Part shown: positions 56,001 through 64,000 of the stretch, piece by piece
Layout of the letters: each line of letters starts with the position of its first letter
Position numbering within the stretch: position 1 is the first letter of the stretch
Source: Pomacea canaliculata
Taxonomy: Eukaryota > Mollusca > Gastropoda > Architaenioglossa > Ampullariidae
Direction of reading: 5' to 3'
Length of the DNA stretch: 64,000 nt
Assembly: GCF_003073045.1 (NCBI RefSeq)
Contig: NC_037602.1
Coordinates: 12,217,731-12,281,730 of the forward strand
The notes under the pieces: model-generated
The model's input: the letters and a program-made list of their open reading frames with translations, nothing else
What the model was told of the DNA's origin: nothing
Databases searched by the model: none
Made by a program: the position numbers and the translations under genes

Positions 56001-59000
56001 CTACATATAGAATATTCCAGCATATTCTTGCTGGTCTACATTTTCCTAACAAATGAAATGCTTTTAGTTTGTGTTGTGCATCTAACAAAAATTTACTTTT
56101 AGTATCATTAGTAATTGTATGATACAGATGACATTTTGTAAAGTGCACTTTAAGAAAGATAAACAACAGTAAGAAAAAAAAACTGTGCATTAAAGAAATA
56201 AAAAAAGAGAGAAAGTGCCACTGTACACAGATCCTTACCGTGTCCATATCTTGCTGTGAATCAGATGACAAAAGCCACTTCTGCATGGCTTCCACAACAG
56301 CTATGCTGACATCCATGCCATTTATCTCTGCTATTCCTTGTATTGCTGCATAGATGTCTAGAGATAGAGTGACAGGAAAAAAACCCATTACATTCTATTA
56401 TCTCAGATATTCCTTTGTACTGCCGCATAGATGTCTAGAGAGAGAGAAAACCAGCACATTCTATTTTCTCTTTTGTCATAAATAAGATGATGATGAAAAG
56501 ATGATACATCTCTAATTCTTTTGTGTAGAAGCTGACCCACAGAAGCTAAAATGACTAGCATTTGTATACCTGGTCCTGTCCCTAACTGGCCTGATTCATT
56601 GATCAGACAGGGATGCTCCATGAGTTGTGCCAACAGTTCATGAGGTGAGGACCCCAAGTTGCAGCAGATAGGGCTGGGCAAGATCATGTGTATACAGCAC
56701 CTGCTCTGTCAGAATCTTGTGAAGAACTTTCTCAAACTTGACATATGCAGCCATGGACTTCTTTTTTGTGGGGTCTGAAGAAAAACATTTCTTGTTGACA
56801 ACTGTGTTACAATCATTGTCATTCAAAACCACTTCCTTTTGTTGTCTATGTCCTTCTAATCTGCCTTTGTCTACCACATGGATTTCTCAAAGACCAGTCA
56901 CACAAACAATCAAAGATCCATGTCTGTATTTTTATTTATGCAAATTTGGGTGAAAAATTCTTACATTGTCAGCACAAGCTTGATGCCATTGTCTGGCAAA
57001 AGTAACACAGCCCTGAAGTCCAACCACTTTCTCACCACCTGAGAAGATCACAAATACTAACTATAGAAGCAAAAGAAAGTAAAAAAAAAGTGGGGAAAAG
57101 ATTATTTCTATTTTGCTTTTAAGTCATATTAACAGTATTAAAGTGAAATATAGTAATGCTGTTGCATCATTCTGCGGTCCCAGTGTCAGCAACAAACCAA
57201 GGTTACAATCTTGCCTTCAGTATGCAGAAACTTAAATGCTTCTTCATCAAAAAGATGTACCCATAGGTAGTTCTTTGACAACCCAGCTGGCGCATGCTAG
57301 GGCCATTTCACAATTGGTGACAGAAGACACAAGCTGCTGCACTCTCTCTAGAAACCGTAGACTTGATTCACTGCATTTCCAGTCTTTGAGAGCTGGCACT
57401 GCCTTCTTGTGCTGTGTACCACTGGCACCGGAGGGGAAACTGTTGGTTGCAGCACACACGCCAGAAGTCCGAATGTGTGCAACATGCTGTTTAACCATGT
57501 TTTGAACAGTCATCAGGTATATTTCATCGGTTGACAACTACAAAAAAGAAAGAGAGAGACACAATAACATTCAACTGCACAAAAATGACACAAATAACCC
57601 TTTCTGCGGAAATGAAAGTTAGCAGTAATTTAGAGATTTGCTCAGCTACAAGTTTTTAAAAATCTGTCCTTGCTAACAAGCAGCTATAACTGCTGGCATA
57701 ACTACAAAAAAAAGAAAAGAGAAAAAAAATCTCAAAGAAACCTTGAAAGCAGAGGGTAACTCAGGATGACCAGCAGTTTTTTTTTATAAGAAAACTGCAC
57801 AAAAGGTGCAACTAATGATGGCAGGGTCATCTGAGTTTTCTAGAGCCACACAGATTTTAGAGTAAATGGATAACACATGCATGAACATATGCATGCAGAA
57901 AGGAAAAGAGATTTGAAGTTGTGTACAAGCAGATACACACCAACTTTCAGTTTCAGTCACGTTTCAAGATAAATACTTACATTAAGTAGTTGAGCAATCT
58001 GAAGCCAGATGGTGACTGTTTCTGCCTGTAGTTCAGATGCTGTTGGGGAAAAAAAACCCAAACAAACCTGGTATTGTTATTTGTGTTAAAAAAGTATTCA
58101 TGTTATCTTGCATGAATAATAACAGTGGATGGAATATTTGGACAAGCTTCATCCAGTAATTTCACATCACACAAAATAGAAGTGATGAATAAACTCTGAA
58201 ACAGACTTCCTCCCATTTCAAATTTACCATTATTCTACATAACGAACCATTAAACATTAAGCATGTTATCATACCACACTGTACTCCTAAATAGATATCT
58301 CTGCAGAGGAACTGTCTCTATGAACCTATAAATATTTTACACTATATCTAAGTCTAACACAGTACATGGTCGAGGCTTACTAATAATTTTCCAGGCATCT
58401 CCATCCAAAAGCAGATGGACTGGAAGACGTTCTGCTGACCAGCGTGTCAATAAATCCACAGGGCTTCCGAGTTCAACTGCCTTTAAATATAGATCAAGTT
58501 TGTACAGTAGTCCAATTGCTTTTAAAAAAAAATTAAGTTTATAATTATGGTTTTGTTAATTTTTCTTTTATTGAAAGCGTGCACATGCAATTCAAATAGC
58601 TCTCCCCTCTCCCTATCCTCACTTTAAACCATGTGTACAGATATAAACATGAACACAGAACAGGCATACAGGTATAAACATGAACACAAAAACATGCATA
58701 TGGATATAAACATGCACACAAAGACACGTATACAGATAAAAATGTGTTCACAAAGACATGCATATAGGCAACTATATTCACACAGTCAAACTGCTTTACA
58801 TACATCATCCTTTTGTTTCACAACACTTGACAGCTCATAGTCAGAAGGAGGGTTATGACGATTATAAACCTTGAGATAGTTTACCAGCTGTAGGCCCTGC
58901 ACAAGAATACATTTGATATTAAACATTAGAAAGTAATTAACAGCATATTTCTCCATTTTTAATAAAATGCTCCTGTGAACAAAATCTTATTTTACCCATA

Positions 59001-62000
59001 ATCATCAAGAAAATGGTTTTACCTTACTTAACAAAATAATATGAACCTTGTAGGATCAATCATGTCTCTTTCAGATTTTGTCTCAAAATTAACTGCATTC
59101 ACTCAAACTCAGACATCCCCTTAAAAACAGAAGTCGAACTTGTGTCATTAATTACCTTTTGATAAAGTGGTGTTGGTTCCAGCTTATTGATTTCAGTCAA
59201 CAAGAATTCAATATTCTCATAGTCATATGGGCTTGCCTGTAACAGTAAAAGGTAATGTAAGGGCTAATTTAACATTAAAGTAAAAAAAAAAAATCAAATA
59301 AGCCAACAAACAAAATAAATTTAAATTAAAAAAGCCACTCCTTTCCCCACATACAAATCTGGAGTACCTTTTTATACAGTGCCTTTAGTTTCTTCAACAA
59401 CTGGTTCTGTCCTTGTAAATTTATGATGGCAGACACAGTAATCTGTGCATGCTTTAGCTGGAGTGCATGAGGGGCTGATGTTGAAGAAACGTAATCACCA
59501 TCTCCAAGAGAGATAGGCCATATCAACAGGTGCTCAAGGTAAACCATATAGCCATCTTCAAGATCTAGCTTGAAGTCACTGAAACCAAACCAATACTGAC
59601 ATTTTTCAAACCCTAAGGGAGGTAAAATTTCTTTTAAACTGATTATGAAAGGTTTAATTCAAACTTGCAAGCCTACATCTCATAAGAATCCAAGATCTGA
59701 AAGATCAACTACTTATAAACACTCATAGATACTCCAACATGCCATGCCGGGCAAGGACTAGACTATGACAGAGAGCTTTGTCAGCTGCATTCTTCCTTCC
59801 AAATAAACTTAACACCTTTACAAAAATAAAATCTAGCAATGAGTAAGACCAGACCAGAAACCAATGTCATAATGTTTTACAGCTAACTTACTGGCAGAAC
59901 TCAGTCACCATAGCAATGCTGGCTTCTTTGCAGTGAGCTAAACAAGCAATAATGTCACGCTTGGCTGATACTCCACCTTTGAAAGCTTCCTTAAAGTCAA
60001 CCTGTCATCAATAGAAAGGAATAGATGTTACATAGTCAATGCTTCTGGGCACCATTACATGTTCATTAAATCATTTTACACTTTAAGTGAAAGTTATTCA
60101 TTTTACATTTTATTAAAAACTGTTATAATAAATCACTTTTACAATTGTGTGAACATTATTATATCGTGAACTTGTATTACTGGACTGCTGGCAGACAATT
60201 TTTTTATAGGCAGTTGTGTATTAAGATTCCGGTTTAGTCACATTCATTGTTTAGGCTCGCCGAGACTAACAGAGAACTTCGCAAGAGGCTAAGCATTGGT
60301 CTCAGTCAGACATACAGCTATCCACCTATGCACTTTCGTGGTTATACTTTGAATGTGAACAAAAATTGTTAAAGGAAAGAAGATGAATTTCTATCTGCCT
60401 TAAGGTTTAAACAGGGCATACATTTTCAAACATTTGACTTGATGTGTGTGAATGTCACAGGCAAACTTTGGGACACTGAAATTATGGTTAAGAAGCTGTT
60501 CAAACTTGTTCGCCAATTTTTTGCATCAGATTTGCCAATACAATGGGACTTTAAGGCGGCACCTTGTTTGGCTCAGGGCAGACTTAGTTGAGGTGGAAAA
60601 ATACAGGTGGGATAATTGCAGCAGTTGTAAAATCATGAAAGGAGAGAATGAGGCAGAGCACTCTACCTGGTGCTAATAGTGGTTTGAGGAGTGGTATGAA
60701 TAGGCTGCAGTCACCAATTCTGTTTACAACAGCAGGTTTAATGTCAACAGAGACCCCCACCCCAAAAAAAATCATTACACTGAACTAAATAAAAAATAAA
60801 ATCCCTTTCATTTTCAAAACAAATATCCAAGCATGAAACCAGATGTTACAAAAGAAGAGTTATACAGAATTTTTTCTTTTTGTGTGTGGATCATATAAAC
60901 ACTTAAAATTTTCGAAATAACTTATACAAGTTTCTTCCTGCTAGTAGACCACACCTTCGCTTTGGCAAGCCGAACACCCCAAGAAGCTCCTGTTTCTAGC
61001 TCTTGGCAGGTGGCAATGACAGAGGTCTCCTTCAACAAGTGTCCCAGGCAAACGCCAACACTAGCAATAGCCTTAATGTGAACAAATAACAGCAAGACAA
61101 GAAATAAATATTAATGGCAGAAATAAACTGAACAAGAACAAGAATTTTATGCAGGTAGCAGCTAAAAGCTACATGGCACTCAACTACTGTCTTATGCTAA
61201 AGGCTACAATGGCAGCTATTGGCTTTATGCTAAAGACTACATGGCAGTCAACTACACATCCTGATCAGCAAACAGTTGCCATATCCAGCTAGAATGATTA
61301 TGGGTCAGAGGCAAAATTTGAAGAATCTTCACTTCGTGCCAAGTGATCTAATGTACTGCAACCAGATTTTGTTCTCACAAAAATGAGTGTTATTATCTTA
61401 AAAACAAAATTAACAAAATGTACACTTTAACATTAGTATATAAGCTTTATAATGCCAACAGACACTTCCCAAATTGTATTAACGATAAGCAGACATTTAG
61501 ACAGTATCCTACCCTTAACTTGCGAAAGTTCAGTCCACAGGAAGAAATACTTCTGTTGAGGCATGAAATGCTGACTTTACGTGGAACACTAAGGAGGTAA
61601 GCCAAGGCCATTTTACAGTCTACAGACTTTGCACTAAATATCTGCAACAAATAACTGTACTGATTTGTCATGCTTGTAAAAACAACAAAATTTGATTAAA
61701 ACACTTCAGTCACTATGTGCATACCTTGAAAAATGCAAGCCAGTCGAGTTCCTTAAACCATATGCGATAACTGAATGTAGCATGAAAGCTGTTAAAAACA
61801 GTCCTATCCAGATGATCCTACATATATAATTTACACATTTAAGTTTAAAAATAAGCATGTGTTTCTGACCATTACAGGTTTTCTATTTTTATTTTTGGGC
61901 AGAGGTAAAGTGTGGGTAGGGGTCTAACAAGAAGAAGAAACACAAATCTTTACTTTTTGTCTTAGAGACTGCCAGAAAAGGTACCTTCACTAGGATGCCT

Positions 62001-64000
62001 GACACCAGATCTCTTATGAGTTTGCCAGCTTTAACGTCAGCATCCTGCATAACAGCCCTCTCCCTCTCCAGCCATGCTTGCATCTGAGACATGATTGCTC
62101 ATATCACTCTCAGCCTAATCAAGCAAATCTTTTCATCCCTTATTAGAAGTTAACCACTACATGACATGACCACTGCAGGACTTAGCAGACCACAATAAAA
62201 TGTACCTCTTGACCTGATCACAATTTTGTCTGATAGTACTTAACATATCTTTGGAAAGGAAACAATTTTTAATCCCACAGAAAAAGATAAGAAATAAAAT
62301 ACCATAGTCTGTTACCAACATCAAAATTGAACTCATAAAAAGAATAAATAGGAGTTTACATAAAGTTCCAGAAGGACTAGAGGCACACATATGAGCATGC
62401 ACGCACACACAATCTAGTCACACAGCTGTAGGCTACTACAGGCACTGACTGACCTCAGGGACCAAAGGGTAACCCATGTCATGCTGTTGCAGCATATGAT
62501 GTAAGGAGCTAAAGGTGAAACTGGTGAGGCGCAGGGACAGTTCTAGGTGGCTATTCTCTCGCAGGTGGCTGACAGCTGTAAGCAAATGCTGCAGTGGCCT
62601 TGTCACAGACCCTCCCTGTTGCTCCTCCTCGTCTCCATCCTCATCATCTGCCCATCAAAGGATTCAACAGGAAAAACACATCTTATATTGTCCCACATTC
62701 CAGGAATACATTTTAATGTCTGGTCTAAACTCTTTGTAAGCTACATCTCTCTATGCAAAGATATGCCTACACACACATACAGGAAGACACACTAACAGAA
62801 AAACAGTGAAATGAATACCTGACAATAAAATAGTAGAGACAAAAAACAGGACTGTACTAGAATAATTTTAACAAAATCTCAGAACATAGTAGCAAAATCT
62901 TTAAACATTAGCTGATAACAGTGGGTTAAAATATATTGACAGCCCTGCCTAACCTTCAATAAAACTAACTGTGGTTGCCAAAGATGTGGAAACAAGTGGC
63001 AAAACTACAGCAGAACTCATCACTAAGGCATCATCTTCATATAATGTGTCCAGTTTGTAAGCCTGCAGTGGTGTCCTGGGCTTCAGCTTAGCCTCTTCTA
63101 TCTGCTCAATAATTTACAAATTATAAATGAGAAAGCTGGGACAATTAAGCAAATAATAAAAGCACCTTCTAATATTCAAATATTCAAAATTAGCTATTAA
63201 AATTACAAGAAAATATGGCATCATATGACAATAGTTAAGTCAGGTTGCAAGCTATGAGTTATTTAAGAGTTAACAGGTTTCTCACTTGGAAATAAAATTG
63301 CAAGTAAAAAATCTATCTGGCATTTTGGCTACAGGTAGAAAATGTAATTTCTACTTTGTCTATTTTTACGTATTACAAGAATTACCTTATCCATATCTGG
63401 GGTCTCAAAGGCTTCACACTGGGCACTTGTACGTTGCCAAAACTCTGCTGCTCGACTGAGCTCTAAGCATGAAGGTAGCAATTCTGTACAAACAATCAAA
63501 CACAACTGATGTTCACTGTAACCTTTCTGAATACTTCATAAAGCTGAGATATTGCAGCATAGAGAACAATTTCTCAGCCACACAATCATACTGTACAATA
63601 TAATGCAAAATCTTCTAGCTGCAATGGTATGTATAATGTAATGCAATGATATTGCACCATTAATGTAATGTACCATGTAATGCAATAATAATGTACCATT
63701 AATCTAATGGTAATGCATTATGTAATGCAATGATAATTTGCCATTAATGTAATGTATATTTAACTTGAAAACAGCTGATGTCACTGCCCATGTACACACC
63801 TTCACTGCACATGACTACTGCTCTTGTTGCTAGCTGCTGTGTCAGGTGAGAAAAATAGCGATATTTATTCGTAAAATTTGTTTCCTCGTCTTCTTTATTT
63901 TCTCTTCTTTGAATCTGTAGTAAATTCATCCCAACCTGATACAGCGCATGTCCTACAGTAGGTGATGGATCTGCTCGAAGCAGTTCTCTGGAGACATCAT
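46150..64000 (-). CDS. KNTC1: KNTC1 / Rod, C-terminal half (30 exons, 5' end outside window)
   Basis: Kinetochore-associated protein 1 (Rod) is the large scaffold of the Rod-Zw10-Zwilch complex, which brings Spindly, dynein and Mad1-Mad2 to unattached kinetochores for the spindle checkpoint. Thirty GT..AG exons give about 1190 codons; the vertebrate protein has about 2200 residues, so this is about the C-terminal half. Diagnostic blocks: DIYAAIQGIAEINGMDV, GLVKGIWRNHSHSKP, MPSVWSLPIFAHAWQ, CPVSGQLDFILLA, GLQLVNYLK with PP, and RLPVHLL. The stop is TAA at 46152-46150 after YLRMKGLL. Phases agree at nearly all junctions; exceptions are within exon 56774-56570 and at junction 52688/51966. Introns carry LINE and SINE fragments. 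Confidence 0.9.
47667..48290 (+). pseudogene. LINE 5' fragment (leader and start of endonuclease domain)
   Basis: From about 47995 the plus strand reads RIRTWSIGTLYKRGKSAQVA, then EMKNHGIKLLSLCKTRWNGS, the N-terminal APE-type endonuclease of the same LINE family seen at 53585 and 36995. A stop interrupts it near 48211, and the element breaks off where a SINE-like tail begins near 48290. Antisense in a KNTC1 intron. Confidence 0.7.
48288..48335 (-). mobile_element. SINE tail fragment
   Basis: Resembles the 3' body of the SINE at 27871 (AACGCCATGGCAGCAACTAG against its GCCGTGCCAGCAACTAAGGC in reverse). Only the tail is present. Confidence 0.5.
48335..49940. other. KNTC1 intron sequence, no feature seen
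   Basis: Part of the 3.4-kb intron. Small ORFs lack recognisable motifs. Confidence 0.4.
49948..50010 (-). mobile_element. SINE tail fragment
   Basis: GTGCTTTATGTCGTGCTAGC followed by AACTATGGCTATATCACGGC is a second diverged copy of the SINE tail. Confidence 0.5.
50445..55808 (-). CDS. KNTC1: KNTC1 exon block C (9 exons)
   Basis: Exons: 55808-55732, 55177-55108, 54947-54835, 54685-54550, 53100-53005, 52800-52688, 51966-51903, 51117-50994 and 50531-50445. Landmarks are RGRLQCLYCLLQVATDEDLR, KTGLVKGIWRNHSH, VASLCLDYGIEDRQMWAAIL and PVSGQLDFILLAHHF. The donor at 52688 (GA|GTAAGC) leaves phase 2 while the next exon reads on from phase 1, a one-base conflict. The last donor (GTCTGT at 50444) is the weakest choice. 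Confidence 0.8.
53585..54510 (+). pseudogene. LINE reverse-transcriptase fragment with mutated active site
   Basis: Readable in shifting frames: YPLSPVMFNIFLENIM, SIGGSPICSLYFVNNIDLL, EEVSSFKYLVVTLFKNGSS, then the C-terminal part to LLTITQNRKEWKALLAAMS. At the position of the catalytic FADD the sequence is FVNN, so both aspartates are lost. Several stops and shifts. It lies in the KNTC1 intron between exons 54685-54550 and 53100-53005, antisense to the gene. Confidence 0.8.
56239..60001 (-). CDS. KNTC1: KNTC1 exon block B (10 exons)
   Basis: Exons: 60001-59892, 59578-59368, 59236-59156, 58896-58804, 58480-58381, 58039-57981, 57537-57261, 57038-56965, 56774-56570 and 56357-56239. Landmarks are ASPYDYENIEFLLTEINKLE, GLQLVNYLKVYNRHNPPSDY, WSAERLPVHLLLDGDAWKII and DIYAAIQGIAEIN. 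Exon 56774-56570 has the right total length for its neighbours (205 nt), but the homologous reading changes frame after its 5' end and again at the C-run near 56652; two compensating single-base differences would explain this. Confidence 0.83.
56330..56475. repeat. KNTC1: Tandem duplication of a KNTC1 exon start
   Basis: The first about 30 nt of exon 56357-56239 together with its acceptor (CTAG|ACATCTATGC) are repeated about 75 bp upstream at about 56400-56450, with several differences. The extra copy reads LDIYAAVQRNI and then stops, so its use would truncate the protein; it is a decoy acceptor. Confidence 0.75.
58632..58765. repeat. Degenerate minisatellite in a KNTC1 intron
   Basis: About four units of roughly 34 bp with cores such as GATATAAACATGAACACA and ACATGCATA; no gene. 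Confidence 0.65.
60215..60350 (+). repeat. Dispersed repeat shared with lipase introns
   Basis: TTCCGGTTTAGTCACATTCA and the following GCTCGCCGAGACTAACAG..GAACTTCGCAAGAGGCTAAG match the minus strand of 19700-19850 and 27270-27405, and the plus strand of 37640-37720. It occurs in two unrelated genes, so it is mobile. Confidence 0.7.
60955..64000 (-). CDS. KNTC1: KNTC1 exon block A (8 exons)
   Basis: Exons: 64000-63800 (partial, runs off the window), 63483-63386, 63101-62954, 62647-62454, 62083-61985, 61817-61725, 61641-61513 and 61071-60955. Phases run 1, 0, 1, 0, 0, 0, 0, 0 without conflict. Landmarks are ELSRAAEFWQRTSAQCEAFE, an acidic run DDEDGDEEEQQ before RPLQHLLTAV, and FHATFSYRIWFKELDWLAFF. 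The acceptor of 61817 is TATATGTAG, chosen because it keeps the frame (DHLDRTVFNS); the nearer AACAG does not. Confidence 0.85.
63628..63755. repeat. AT-rich tandem repeat in a KNTC1 intron
   Basis: About three diverged units around GTAATGCAATGATAATGTAC and CATTAATGTAATG between the first two exons in the window. Confidence 0.7.

Overview
The window is eukaryotic, most likely from a mollusc (inference). It has spliced genes with GT..AG introns, TATA promoters, AATAAA signals, tRNA-derived SINEs, LTR and non-LTR retrotransposons and hAT-type MITEs. It has two halves that look very different.

1-44 kb: a decaying tandem array of secreted pancreatic-lipase-family genes, all on the minus strand. 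The ancestral gene has six coding exons: a 46-nt signal-peptide exon, then 311, 229, 117, 132 and 224 nt, giving 352 aa with the Ser/Asp/His triad. Copy 1 (12105 down to 3576) is intact. Copy 2 (24587-18937) is riddled with 1-2 nt indels. Copy 3 (28659-26660) has lost its core. Copy 4 (33100-29863) has one frameshift. Copy 5 (about 40486-35094) lost exon 5, most of exon 4 and its start. A lone exon 1 (copy 0) lies at 1710-1755. The duplicated unit also carries promoter blocks, a minisatellite made from the exon-1 splice donor, a hexanucleotide microsatellite and an opposite-strand terminal exon of unknown origin.

Mobile elements in the array: a 4455-bp Ty3/gypsy element with identical 164-bp LTRs and a 594-bp solo LTR, both in intron 5 of copy 1. 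The other copies preserve the empty sites. There are also two hAT MITEs with perfect 8-bp target duplications, tRNA-type SINEs, a LINE fragment, and a frameshifted Gag plus cold-shock-domain ORF sitting in what was exon 1 of copy 5.

44-46 kb is AT-rich intergenic DNA. 46.15-64 kb holds the C-terminal half of KNTC1 (Rod, RZZ kinetochore complex) on the minus strand. I resolved 30 exons, about 1190 codons, ending at a stop at 46150; the 5' end lies beyond the window. Its introns hold two fragments of a LINE, SINE tails, a partial exon duplication and a repeat shared with the lipase introns.

Single-base frame breaks recur in lipase copies 2 and 4, the gypsy element, the Gag-CSD ORF and two or three places in KNTC1. 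Some may be assembly indels rather than biology. Homology calls are from recognising motifs by eye; no search was run.
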